The notes beneath the pieces are model-generated. The model worked only from the letters and a program-made list of their open reading frames with translations, made no database searches and was not told the origin of the DNA. The position numbers and the translations under genes were made by a program. 64,000 bases of DNA from Acidobacteriota bacterium (GTDB lineage Bacteria; Acidobacteriota; Terriglobia; UBA7540): NCBI GenBank assembly GCA_021817045.1, contig JAKAWG010000017.1, positions 1 through 64,000 on the forward strand. The letters are read 5' to 3'. Below are positions 41,670 to 50,275 of this stretch, in pieces (position 1 is the stretch's first letter; each line of letters starts with the position of its first letter).

Positions 41670-42197
41670 TTACCTCCGAAGAAAAGCCATGCCAAACGTA
41701 TAGAGAGTGCCCGCCGCAATCGCCACTGCGTAAGGCAACCGGATCGAACCGGAGTTCCCAAGGTTCAACTCAGGATGAACTCGCGCCCCGGACCGTATAC
41801 GAAACCACGCGAGCTTCCCCACGTTCCGAAGAGTCTCCCTGACTCGCTTGTAAAACAGCATGTATCCAACTGCCATGAGCGCTCCGGCAAGCGCGGTGGC
41901 CATAATCACGCCGGTTACCTCTCCTTGACCTGCAAGGCCGCCGACGGCCGCCATCAGCTTCACGTCGCCCGCTCCGATCCCCCGCACCAGAAAAAACATG
42001 AAGAACAGGCCGCCGCCAAGCAGCGCGCCTACAAGGCCCAGGCGTAGCCCCGGCCACCCCCCTGCCACGCCTCGCGCAGCCAGGCCGCCTATAAGGCCAC
42101 TGTAAGTAAGCCAGTTGGGAATGCGGTTCCCCTTGATGTCCGTCCCCGCGCCAGTGCAGGCCAAGATAAGAGCAGCGATTAAGAAATATGTCTCCAT
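41670..42197 (-). CDS. cpaA: Prepilin peptidase (A24 family, CpaA/TadV-like)
   Basis: This 175-residue inner-membrane aspartic peptidase is of the short, methylase-less type. Six or so hydrophobic helices are visible. The first catalytic Asp lies in 'LACTGAGTDIKGNRIPNWLT' (family: xDxxxxxIPN), the second in 'GIGAGDVKLMAAVGGLAG' (GxGD). It cleaves the Flp pilin and TadE/TadF-type pseudopilins. It stands 184 bases downstream of flp on the same strand, the normal Tad order. Confidence 0.92.
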   Translation of the reverse strand: METYFLIAALILACTGAGTDIKGNRIPNWLTYSGLIGGLAARGVAGGWPGLRLGLVGALLGGGLFFMFFLVRGIGAGDVKLMAAVGGLAGQGEVTGVIMATALAGALMAVGYMLFYKRVRETLRNVGKLAWFRIRSGARVHPELNLGNSGSIRLPYAVAIAAGTLYTFGMAFLRR

Positions 42198-42232
42198 GAA
42201 AGGATCCTGTTATACTTACAGGCGACAAGCGA

Positions 42233-42266
42233 GAGCCGCCAGGTGCGTGCTGATGACCGGCGGCTC
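42233..42266 (-). terminator. Hairpin between flp and the prepilin peptidase gene
   Basis: GAGCCGCC and GGCGGCTC are perfect eight-base arms separated by 18 bases. There is no T-run, so it may act as a partial terminator or mRNA-stabilising structure that keeps pilin message more abundant than the machinery message. Confidence 0.35.
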
Positions 42267-42381
42267 GTCGCTCGCGTCCGCGGCCGGGCGGGCTGACGTT
42301 GTCGGCCTGCCCAACCGCCCCCTCCGTCCCCCTTGCCAAGCTCCTGGGTCTAAGTTTGCCTGGCGCCTGAGCGGAGAGAGC

Positions 42382-42570
42382 TTAGCTGATGTAGGTGCCG
42401 AGAATGGTGCCGACCTTGGTGAACGCGCTGTTGATCGAGCTCGCCAACCCGGACATCCCGGCGGTTGCCGCGAAAGCAACCAGAGCGATGAGCAACACGT
42501 ATTCCACCAAGCCTTGCCCCGACTCTTCCCGATGCAACCTAGACAAAGAGGCTAGAAAGTTCTTTGCCAT
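42382..42570 (-). CDS. flp: Flp-type IVb major pilin
   Basis: The start is set at ATG 42568-42570, preceded by 'ggaaggaggaaac'. The 62-residue prepilin has a short basic leader ('MAKNFLASLSRLHREESG'), the processing site region 'EESGQGLVEYVLLIALVAF' with the conserved Glu five after the cleavage Gly, and a Tyr next to it, as in Flp pilins. The rest is short ('AATAGMSGLASSINSAFTKV'). It is first of the minus-strand Tad run and should be the most highly expressed gene of it. Confidence 0.92.
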   Translation of the reverse strand: MAKNFLASLSRLHREESGQGLVEYVLLIALVAFAATAGMSGLASSINSAFTKVGTILGTYIS

Positions 42571-42585
42571 GTTTCCTCCTTCCAT

Positions 42586-43112
42586 GGAAGTAAGTAATAC
42601 TTAGGCTCTGAATCGCTATACTCCCGCGCACGCGACAGAGCCTAACGCCATTGTTGTGAGCAATCCTGCGGCCAAACGACAGTGAGGAGCGAGTAGCAAA
42701 GACGGTGACGAGCAAGAGCGGCCAGGTGGTGGGGGACGCCCCACAAGCTGCGACGAGTGAGGAGCATAAAGGCAGAGTGAAGAGCGAGAAGTGACGGGCA
42801 AAAACGGCAGAGCGATGGCTAAAGAGGCTTTCCACGCCTCACCTGTCATTCCCTCTTCACTTGTCAGTTCGGTGGTTGACAGTCACGATGGGCGTGCTGC
42901 ATACGTTTGGTAACACTTTCCGTGGTCTAGTGTCGATGCTGTTTGCCACAGAGAACACGGAGTCGGCTTTCTCCTCCTCCGCGCTCTTCGCAGTGAATTA
43001 CTTCTCAACGGGCAGGCCAGCCCGCCCGCTCTCGCTCGTTCATAATTTTCACCACAGAGCACAAGGAGGCCGTTGAGCGTTTTCTGCGTCTCCTCTGTGG
43101 GAAGCACCCCGT
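42586..43112. other. Intergenic region upstream of flp, filled with dispersed repeats
   Basis: No gene is supported. The left half has units such as 'gtgaggagcgagtagc', 'gacgagtgaggagc' and 'gtgaagagcgagaagtgac'. The right half has the 'cacagagaacacgg...cctctgtggg' type (about 42948-43105). The flp promoter must lie here, but no clear hexamers could be assigned. Confidence 0.5.
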
Positions 43113-45179
43113 TTACCGCGGGCAGGCGAGATTTTTCCGCACCATAAACACAAACGGCCAGCCCGAGGCGGACTTCAGGAGTTTACACGGTCGATAGTGC
43201 CTAAGAATGTAGTCGCCTATCGGATCGTTCGCCACGTACCGGAGCGGGGTGTTCGGCCACGACGCCGCAATCTTTTCGTTGAAGTCCGGCTCAAACAGCA
43301 CCACGCGAGTGCGATCAGCCTCCATCTCCCGGATCGCCTCTTCATCCTGCCGAAGCGTATGCATTCCCGGCTGTAAGTATTCGAAGCGTGTAGCGCTATA
43401 CGTACCCGTCAAGTAGTAATAGAGCGGCAGGTACGGATAGACAAGAATCTTCGATCCGCCAGGCACATGCGCCTGAGTGTATGAAAGCACAGTATCCACC
43501 GCGGGCGTGGTAACCACGCCCCGCCGCGTTGTGATGCGGTGCTGTCCGTTAAGCTGGCTGACCGCAAACGCCAGCCCGAGAGCCACAAACGAGAGTAAGA
43601 TCCATGCTATAATCGCCGGCCTTAAGGCTCCGACAAGTCTTCCTTGAATACCCCTTCCCTCCATAAACCAGGCGAGCACCAGGTAAAGCAAAGGTGAAAG
43701 GTAGATGAAGTGGAGAATGTCCGCTCGACTCAGGGCAACGGAAATGAGAAGGCCGGAGATAGCCGCCGAGACCAAAATATAGTGCGCTGTCCTGCCACCA
43801 GCATCTCGCGTCTGGGTTGTAGCGCCGGAATTTAGCCCGGCAGGTGCCGCTCCTAGGCTCTGCTCAGGGAGGCCTCTAACGGACGGCGCTACGGTAAGCC
43901 TAATTTTGTAACGCAACACCAGGTACGCCAGCACGCCTACAGCTACGATAGGAAGTGCGGGGATAAGAAACCCGGGGCTCACGGCAAGCACCGCCGCTAG
44001 CTTATAGCCCAGGGGATGGTTGCCGAGCAGCAGGGCGCGCGTGTGGCTCGACCAATTCTGATAGCCGTAAGGAACGCTGTTGGCGCGCGAATAGTGCTTG
44101 AGTGGCCAGAGCCAGTCGGAAAGCATCGCTTCGAAGGCTCCATGTGCGCCGAAGTACGCGAACGTTACCACAAAAGGCCACGCGAATCCCGCGGCCAGTG
44201 ACCCGAACGACATAGACAAGTGAAAAAAAGGTGATGGGTGCCGAGTGATAAGTGAGGAGCAAACTTGCCCTTCTCCACGCTCGCTGTGGTAAAGGCTTTC
44301 CGCCTCGTGCCTTCCGCCTCCTGCTTTCTGATTTTTCCCGGCGAGGGCTAGGATGACAAATGCGGCGCCCAACCCGAGCGCCAAGCCTGCCCCCTTTGAC
44401 TGCTCAAAAAGGATGGTAAGTGAGGCAAAGCTTCCCGTCGCAAATGCCCAGCAAAGTAGTGAGGAGTGAGGAGTGATGGGTGGCGAACCAGCGTGCTCTT
44501 CTATGCGTTCTCTGTGGTAGAAGCTCTCCGCTTCTGCCTTCTGCCTGCTGCTTTCGGCCTTCTGTCCTTCCTCCATCCACCGCATTGCGCAATAGATCGC
44601 GGCGCACGCCCACAACGTGCTGTCCCAGTTGTGCAACACGAGAAAACGCCACGGCAAAGACGTCAATGTTACCAGTGAGGCGGTAATCAGGGAAACTCGC
44701 CGCCCGCACACGCGCCGTGCCATGAGGTAAGTGAATACGGAGAAAAGGCCCCCGTAAAAGACCAGTGCTGTGCGGGCCACGAGAAACGAGCTGCCGAATA
44801 TTTTGAAGAGCAAGGCATGCAAATAGTACGAGCCTGGGGTGAGGAACGTGAAGAAGTCGCGATAGAGAACCTGACCGTGGAGGATCCGCTGCGCTCCTTC
44901 CAGGATGATACCTTCGTCCGGCTCCATCGCGGTTGAGCGGCGGAACAACCAGAGGTAACCGGCTGAGAGAAGGAAAACCAGGAGGGAATCCAAAGCACTA
45001 AAGGGAAGCAGATTCCTCTCTACACTCGGAATGACGTCATTCTGAGTGGAGCGCGGCACGGCGAAGAATCTGGTTTTGGCTGCCCCTGCGGGCTCGGCGT
45101 TTGTGGTCCTCACGGCGAGCTCATTCCCATCGCGGGGGGTGGCGCGTTGCCTGTTTGCTCCGACCGCTAGCGAGGGCAT
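43113..45179 (-). CDS. GT39-like polytopic membrane glycosyltransferase, with in-frame repeat insertions
   Basis: This is a polytopic protein of about 688 residues from ATG 45177-45179. 'GTG..' farther upstream gives a longer frame, but 'aaggga' lies before 45179. The family core begins with 'PDEGIILEGAQRILHGQVLY' followed by 'RDFFTFLTPGSYYLHAL', as in the downstream paralogue (45167-46876), and matches GT39/ArnT-like enzymes. Two segments absent in the paralogue, 'KAESSRQKAEAESFYHRER' through 'PPITPHSSLL' and 'KNQKAGGGRHEAESLYHSER' through 'SSLITRHPSPF', are read from dispersed repeats that entered the gene in frame. An N-terminal stretch ('STQNDVIPSVERNLLPF') has the same origin. The C-terminus is a soluble domain. 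Confidence 0.72.
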   Translation of the reverse strand: MPSLAVGANRQRATPRDGNELAVRTTNAEPAGAAKTRFFAVPRSTQNDVIPSVERNLLPFSALDSLLVFLLSAGYLWLFRRSTAMEPDEGIILEGAQRILHGQVLYRDFFTFLTPGSYYLHALLFKIFGSSFLVARTALVFYGGLFSVFTYLMARRVCGRRVSLITASLVTLTSLPWRFLVLHNWDSTLWACAAIYCAMRWMEEGQKAESSRQKAEAESFYHRERIEEHAGSPPITPHSSLLCWAFATGSFASLTILFEQSKGAGLALGLGAAFVILALAGKNQKAGGGRHEAESLYHSERGEGQVCSSLITRHPSPFFHLSMSFGSLAAGFAWPFVVTFAYFGAHGAFEAMLSDWLWPLKHYSRANSVPYGYQNWSSHTRALLLGNHPLGYKLAAVLAVSPGFLIPALPIVAVGVLAYLVLRYKIRLTVAPSVRGLPEQSLGAAPAGLNSGATTQTRDAGGRTAHYILVSAAISGLLISVALSRADILHFIYLSPLLYLVLAWFMEGRGIQGRLVGALRPAIIAWILLSFVALGLAFAVSQLNGQHRITTRRGVVTTPAVDTVLSYTQAHVPGGSKILVYPYLPLYYYLTGTYSATRFEYLQPGMHTLRQDEEAIREMEADRTRVVLFEPDFNEKIAASWPNTPLRYVANDPIGDYILRHYRPCKLLKSASGWPFVFMVRKNLACPR
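45020..45075. repeat. Dispersed repeat of the 'gtcattctgag' type inside a coding sequence
   Basis: 'aatgacgtcattctgag' followed by 'gcgaagaatctgg' is the same family as 11908-12010 and 52990-53030. Here it encodes part of the N-terminus of the GT39-like protein. Confidence 0.55.
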
Positions 45180-46876
45180 GGCAGATCCCTTCGCATCATG
45201 AAAATATAGTTCAGACTCTGGGTAGAGCGCAGCACCGTGCAAGTGCGATAGTGAGAGACTATCAAGTCGATCATGGGATCGCGCTGCGCGATGACCTTTA
45301 GGGGCGTTTGCGGAAACGCGTTAAGACCGATCTCCAGAAGAAACGAAGGGCAGAACAGCAGAACCTTGGGAAGATTAGACTTCAACTGCTGAGCCACCTC
45401 ACGAAACTGGCCAGGAGTCTGGTAGCCGTAATACAGAAAATCGAAAGACGTGGGGTTGCGAGTCTCAGTCAGGTAGTAATACAAGGGTTGGTAAGGATAT
45501 ACGAAGAGATTTGCTCCTGCTGGGACATGGTTCTGGACGTAGGCAACTACCTCGTCCTTCGCGGTTGTCTCCAGCGTGCCGCGCCGGCTTACCAACGGCT
45601 GGTTCGCGGCTCCCGCCTTGACGAGCTCGGCCAGGCCGAACGAAGCAAACGACAAAACAAGGTACAAAGCGACCGCCGAACGGACCGCGGGCAAGATTGT
45701 GCCGCCAAACGCCTTAGCCTCGAAAACCCAACTCAACACCACGTAGAAGATCGGAGCAAGATACATCAGGTGGCTGAGGTTCGGCCTGGCATCGACGATC
45801 GAAAGCAACAAGCCGGTTGTGCACGAGCAAACCAGGAGATAGTACGCGCGCCCGGAGCTTGGCAGTTGGTTTTTCCGGGACATGAGTACATAGCGGCCCA
45901 GAACCACCAACGCCAAGATCGGCAATACCGCCACGATGAAGCACGGACTCATTGTGAAGAGAGCAAAGACTTTCCAGGCTAGCGGCTCGGAGGCTAACTT
46001 GTCTAATTCGGAAGTAGACAGGTGCATGAACCCGTATGGAACCCGGTTGACGCTGTTGTAGTGCCTCAAAGGCCACAGCCAGTCCGCAAACATTGGCCCC
46101 AGGCTGTGCTTGGCTCCAAAATAGATCAGCGTCACAGCGAACGGCAGGGCGAAGCCGGACGCGAGCCACATCACGCGCTTTGCGTTGAACAGTCGCTGCT
46201 GCCGGGATAGGTTCTCGATCAGAAGAAATCCGACCGTCAGCCCCAGCGCCAGCCCCGCGCCCTTGGATTGCTCAAAAAGACACGTGAGAGAAGTGAGAAA
46301 GCCGACCGAAAATGCCCATCCCCAACCCCGCTCTTCCAGGAACCTCACCGCGCAATAGAGCGCCAGAAGAGCCCATAACGTACTATCACGGTCGTGCTCG
46401 AAAACGAAGTAGTACGGTAGGCACGTCATCGTCAACAGGCCGGCTCCAAGGGCCGCGTTAGTCTGCGAACATACCCGGCGGGCAAGGAGGTAGGTCAAGA
46501 GTGAAAACACGCCTCCGTAAATCACGAGCGTCGCGCGCGCCACCAGAATGGAGTCGCCAAAAACTTTGAACAACAGCGCGGTCCAGTAATATGCGCCGGG
46601 GGTAACGAGAGAAAAGAAATCCCTGTACGGAACCTGGCCGTGGAGAATCCGTTCTGCTCCCTGGAGCGAAAGGCCTTCGTCGGGATTCAAGTTGGTGACC
46701 CGCCAGAACGGCAAGAGATATAGGCAACTCACAATTCCAATTGCCAGCGCGATTGCCATCTCGCGAAGCGACTTCTCCGGCACAGTGACTGGCGGAGGTT
46801 CTTGACCGCTCGCGCTTTGGGCCGCCAGTGCTTCGGGTGCCGATCGATCTGTTGCGACATAGTTCATCGAGTTCAA
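45167..46876 (-). CDS. GT39-like polytopic membrane glycosyltransferase
   Basis: This 569-residue paralogue of the previous gene lacks the repeat insertions. The motif block is 'NPDEGLSLQGAERILHGQ' followed by 'PYRDFFSLVTPGAYYWTAL'. Then come about ten helices and a periplasmic C-terminal domain with 'VPAGANLFVYPYQPLYYYLT'. It is predicted to transfer a lipid-linked sugar at the outer face of the inner membrane. TTG at 46876 overlaps the stop of the PAP2 gene (TTGA). An ATG three codons in (46867) is an equally likely start. Confidence 0.75.
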   Translation of the reverse strand: MNSMNYVATDRSAPEALAAQSASGQEPPPVTVPEKSLREMAIALAIGIVSCLYLLPFWRVTNLNPDEGLSLQGAERILHGQVPYRDFFSLVTPGAYYWTALLFKVFGDSILVARATLVIYGGVFSLLTYLLARRVCSQTNAALGAGLLTMTCLPYYFVFEHDRDSTLWALLALYCAVRFLEERGWGWAFSVGFLTSLTCLFEQSKGAGLALGLTVGFLLIENLSRQQRLFNAKRVMWLASGFALPFAVTLIYFGAKHSLGPMFADWLWPLRHYNSVNRVPYGFMHLSTSELDKLASEPLAWKVFALFTMSPCFIVAVLPILALVVLGRYVLMSRKNQLPSSGRAYYLLVCSCTTGLLLSIVDARPNLSHLMYLAPIFYVVLSWVFEAKAFGGTILPAVRSAVALYLVLSFASFGLAELVKAGAANQPLVSRRGTLETTAKDEVVAYVQNHVPAGANLFVYPYQPLYYYLTETRNPTSFDFLYYGYQTPGQFREVAQQLKSNLPKVLLFCPSFLLEIGLNAFPQTPLKVIAQRDPMIDLIVSHYRTCTVLRSTQSLNYIFMMRRDLPCPR

Positions 46877-48078
46877 TCCGACTCACGAGCCGGCACCGTC
46901 AACAGCGAAGCCGCCTCTTCCTCCCACGCCTCGCGTACGGGCCGCTCGTAAGGTTCCGACTGTGCGGCATGAACCCTCGCATCGACCATTGTGATTGCCA
47001 GAAGCGCAACGAGCACGCCGCCGATCAGATCAACGAAGTAGTGCCATTCGAGGAGCAGAATTGCCACGACCAAAACGACGTCATAGCCGAGCAGCAGGAG
47101 CGCGATGCGCTTCCGCTCGCGCAGAAACCACAGCACGATCAGCGGCTGGGCAATGTGCATCGACGGGAAAGCGATGTAGTAGTCCGTATCGACTCGGAAG
47201 GGCATTTGGCGCGTCAAGAAGCCGTGCGCCTTTGCTACGAAGAGCTTCTGGTACTGGTAGGTGACGAGGGAATGGGGGAAAACGACAAAATGAGTTGAGC
47301 TAATTGAAAACGGCCCAACACTCGGCCAAATGAAAAAAATCACCAGCGACAGATAATAGGCCGTCAGTACCGTCCCCACAAATTCCAGGGCGCGCTTCCG
47401 GCCGAAGCAGAGCGGTACAATGATCAGCGCCGCGCCGATCTGGTTAAACATCCCATAGTAAATGAGCTCCAAAAACCGGAAAAAGCCCAGGGGAAAGTGC
47501 CGCAAGGCGGCGTTGCTCAGAGAAGAAGCCGTTAAGCCGTGGAAAAGAATCGCATCGAATCTGTTGAAAGCCGAGTCGTATTGGCCTACGAATCTCAGAC
47601 TCGCCGTAAGATCGTTGTAGCAGAACACCAGAACAAGACCCACGAACAGATACGCCGCGGGAATGAGGACGCTGGATGCCGACTCCCACAGCTTTCGTAG
47701 ATCTCCACCTGCGCGGTCAAAGAATTCCGACAAAATTATGGCTGCGACCACGATGAGCGCTCCGGGCAGCAAGCCGAACTCCCAGATCATCGCGGCCGCG
47801 AATACGGCCAGAACAGCGAACCTCGGCTTCTGATGCCAGTAGCGATTCCAAAGGGGCAACGCCGTTTGCTGCAGCGAGAAGCCCCACAGGTAGAGGAGCG
47901 TCGCGAATACTACGGACGTCGCAGCGATGTGCACCCAAAACATTGAGAGGAATCTTGACCAGTCAATGCGGAGCGGCAGCCTTGCCAGCTCGAAGGCAGG
48001 AAGGAGGGACAGAGCCAGAACGATGCTTACAACCCAGTGGAAGCTGGCGGCCGCGAATTTAAAAGATCTGGTTCCCAT
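46873..48078 (-). CDS. PAP2-superfamily / inositol-phosphoryltransferase-like membrane protein
   Basis: This 401-residue protein has about ten helices. The phosphatase motifs of the PAP2 superfamily are visible near the C-terminus: 'YYIAFPSMHIAQPLIVLWF' (the SxxH part of motif 2) and 'LLLEWHYFVDLIGGVLVA' (motif 3, His and Asp). The layout resembles Aur1-like phosphotransferases that act on membrane lipids. In this setting it could recycle polyprenyl pyrophosphate or transfer a phospho-sugar or phospho-inositol group. It is coupled to the GT39-like gene by a four-base overlap. Confidence 0.82.
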   Translation of the reverse strand: MGTRSFKFAAASFHWVVSIVLALSLLPAFELARLPLRIDWSRFLSMFWVHIAATSVVFATLLYLWGFSLQQTALPLWNRYWHQKPRFAVLAVFAAAMIWEFGLLPGALIVVAAIILSEFFDRAGGDLRKLWESASSVLIPAAYLFVGLVLVFCYNDLTASLRFVGQYDSAFNRFDAILFHGLTASSLSNAALRHFPLGFFRFLELIYYGMFNQIGAALIIVPLCFGRKRALEFVGTVLTAYYLSLVIFFIWPSVGPFSISSTHFVVFPHSLVTYQYQKLFVAKAHGFLTRQMPFRVDTDYYIAFPSMHIAQPLIVLWFLRERKRIALLLLGYDVVLVVAILLLEWHYFVDLIGGVLVALLAITMVDARVHAAQSEPYERPVREAWEEEAASLLTVPARESD

Positions 48079-48084
48079 AAGTCT

Positions 48085-49383
48085 TTAGGAACGCTTTGAG
48101 TCCCTAACCGCCGTCATTTCCGATGGTCCCAATGCTACCGCGCACGCCTCAAGTGCGTCAGCCGCGAGCCGGCAGCTTCCTGGCCGGGGCTGCGACACCG
48201 CGTCCGCCCGTGCTCCGCAAATGGAGGCGAGGGTAAACGCCGCGACCAGCAGGCTGATCAGGTAAAGACCTCCAACTGGTTGAAGTGCCAGATAGAGTGG
48301 TGGAAGATAAAGCGCTGCGGCCGAGGCATACATTACGTTCCGCCAGCGAGGCGTCATTTCAGGAGCTGAGTTGAGCGCCAAGATGATGGCGAGCACCATC
48401 AGGCTCACGTCGTAGACGTGCAGGTGCGGTGCCACTAGAAGGGAGACGGGGATAGCCAACGAATAGTCGAAGTGGCCATCGCGGCGCGCCCAGGTCGTGG
48501 CGGCGATCAGAATCACCGAAAACAGCAGCAACACCGGGGAAAACGCCCAATGCGGGAGCAATGCCGAGAAGATTCCTCTAAGATTTGGCATGTCGCCGGT
48601 CAGGATGCCGACATAGTGCGGGTCCTGAGGATGGCGGAGAAGGTAGGTCAGCAGACGGGCGTACGAACGGAGGCCAGCCCATCCAATCATCAGCAATGAA
48701 ATAAGGCTGAGAATCGCTCCACCCACGCTGAAACCCGCAATCACCTTCCACTTTCGCTTGAGCAGCAACAACAGAGCGAAGGGCAGGACAATCTGGAATC
48801 GAACCAGGCCGAGTGCCAGCCACAAACCCGCCCTGATGTCGCGGTTCTTTTGCAGGTTGATGTATGCCAATGCAAAGAATAGAAGCAGAAGGCTTGAGGC
48901 TTGGCCGGCGAGTAGGCCTACCCAAACGGGATAAAACGCAAAAACGACGAGCATGTACAGGAACGGTTGGTTCGCAGTGCGGCTCCATGGCGCGAGCAGC
49001 CAGGCCGTTAGAAACAGAGCGACGATACTAACGCCTCCCCATAAGAGATAGGCTTTCGAGTAGCTTAGCGTCGCGAATACCACGGCGATCAGAGCCTCGA
49101 ATGCAGGGTGATCGAACGGCACCAAAGCCGCTCCTGTATGAAGTTGAGCTTGAACTCGCGATTGCGCGTCAGTATGGTAGAGCTGCGCGGTCTCGCCGCG
49201 GCGAACCATCACACCGCCCGTGTAGAAGACGGTGAAGTCGGATTTGAGGGCATGGCCCGCCTGGACTTCGAAAAGCAAGCGAACGAAAAATACAATTGCC
49301 GTGATGATTACAGCGATGGCGGCCTGACGGCGTATTACCTTTGCACCGCGCTGCGGCGCTGTTGTCGTCGTTACTTTATCCAT
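48085..49383 (-). CDS. GT87 (DUF2029)-type membrane glycosyltransferase, copy 1
   Basis: The protein is about 432 residues from ATG 49381-49383, with 'gcagga' eight bases before. The upstream extension overlaps the GT2 gene and is unlikely. The DUF2029/GT87 pattern includes 'DFTVFYTGGVMVRRGETAQL', 'PFDHPAFEALIAVVFATLSY', 'VGLLAGQASSLLLLFFALAY' and 'GLWLALGLVRFQIVLPFALL'. Family members are polyprenyl-phosphomannose-dependent mannosyltransferases in actinobacteria; the sugar is unknown here. Two paralogues follow upstream at 50253 and 51692. Confidence 0.8.
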   Translation of the reverse strand: MDKVTTTTAPQRGAKVIRRQAAIAVIITAIVFFVRLLFEVQAGHALKSDFTVFYTGGVMVRRGETAQLYHTDAQSRVQAQLHTGAALVPFDHPAFEALIAVVFATLSYSKAYLLWGGVSIVALFLTAWLLAPWSRTANQPFLYMLVVFAFYPVWVGLLAGQASSLLLLFFALAYINLQKNRDIRAGLWLALGLVRFQIVLPFALLLLLKRKWKVIAGFSVGGAILSLISLLMIGWAGLRSYARLLTYLLRHPQDPHYVGILTGDMPNLRGIFSALLPHWAFSPVLLLFSVILIAATTWARRDGHFDYSLAIPVSLLVAPHLHVYDVSLMVLAIILALNSAPEMTPRWRNVMYASAAALYLPPLYLALQPVGGLYLISLLVAAFTLASICGARADAVSQPRPGSCRLAADALEACAVALGPSEMTAVRDSKRS

Positions 49384-49438
49384 TTTTGCGTCCTGCCCCA
49401 TAAGTCTCGGAATTCCCTTAGAGACAAGCAAGATCCTG

Positions 49439-50275
49439 CTAACCTTCTCCGCGCCTTTCCAGTGAACCCTGAGGCCAATACGTTTTCGCCCGGGGCAGAG
49501 AATATGCTTTCGGATCGCGAACGAACGCAGCATAGCGAAAGCTGCACCATACGCCTCGTATCGCGTCCTTCCAGGTAATCTTCTTTCCTTCGGCGTAAGT
49601 ACGTCCGTTGTAGGAAACCGGCACTTCGTAGACGCGCCATCGCCCCCTGGCTACCTTAGCGGTGATCTCGGGCTCAAAACCAAACCGGTCCTCTTCGAGG
49701 TCTATCGTCTGAAGAACCTCTCGCTTGAACGCCTTGTAGCACGTCCATACGTCGGTGAGGTTGAGATCGGTAAGGACATTCGAGAGTGTCGTGAGCAGCC
49801 GGTTGCCGAGGGAGTGCCAAAAGAATAAAACGCGGTGCGGGCCTCCCAGAAAGCGCGACCCAAAAACAACGTCCGCAACTCCCCTTTCTATCGGACGAAT
49901 AAGGTCATGGTACTCGTTCGGGTCGTACTCCAGATCAGCATCCTGAATGATAATGATTTCGCCGCGCACTTCCTTAAAAGCCCTCTGCAGCGCGGCGCCC
50001 TTCCCGCGATTCTTATCCTGAAAAAAGGTTCGGATATTGTTTGCGGATAAAGCACACCCGCTGGAAAGAAATGCTGCGTTTCCCCCGTTCTGCGCGGCTT
50101 GTTCGGCAAGGTCCGTCAGAAACTCGCGTGTGCCGTCAGAAGAGCAGTCGTCTACGATAATAATTTCCTTATCCAGGTTCACCGCCTGGACACGATGGAG
50201 GATCTCCTCAACTGTCGCCCGCTCGTTGTAGACGGGAATGACCACCGAAATCTTAGAGGGGCGCGAAATGTTCAC
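49439..50275 (-). CDS. GT2 glycosyltransferase of dolichyl-phosphate-mannose-synthase type
   Basis: This 278-residue enzyme is predicted to transfer a sugar from a nucleotide donor to polyprenyl phosphate. The motifs are 'VVIPVYNERATVEEILHRV', 'IIIVDDCSSDGTREFL', 'GKGAALQRAFKEVRGEIIII' and 'QDADLEYDP', then 'FGSRFLGGPHRVLFFW'. It has no C-terminal membrane domain. It is the likely source of the lipid-linked donor for the GT87 and GT39-like enzymes around it, a functional link known for such gene groups but inferred here. The gene overlaps the end of the GT87 gene at 50253 by 23 bases. Confidence 0.85.
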   Translation of the reverse strand: MNISRPSKISVVIPVYNERATVEEILHRVQAVNLDKEIIIVDDCSSDGTREFLTDLAEQAAQNGGNAAFLSSGCALSANNIRTFFQDKNRGKGAALQRAFKEVRGEIIIIQDADLEYDPNEYHDLIRPIERGVADVVFGSRFLGGPHRVLFFWHSLGNRLLTTLSNVLTDLNLTDVWTCYKAFKREVLQTIDLEEDRFGFEPEITAKVARGRWRVYEVPVSYNGRTYAEGKKITWKDAIRGVWCSFRYAAFVRDPKAYSLPRAKTYWPQGSLERRGEG

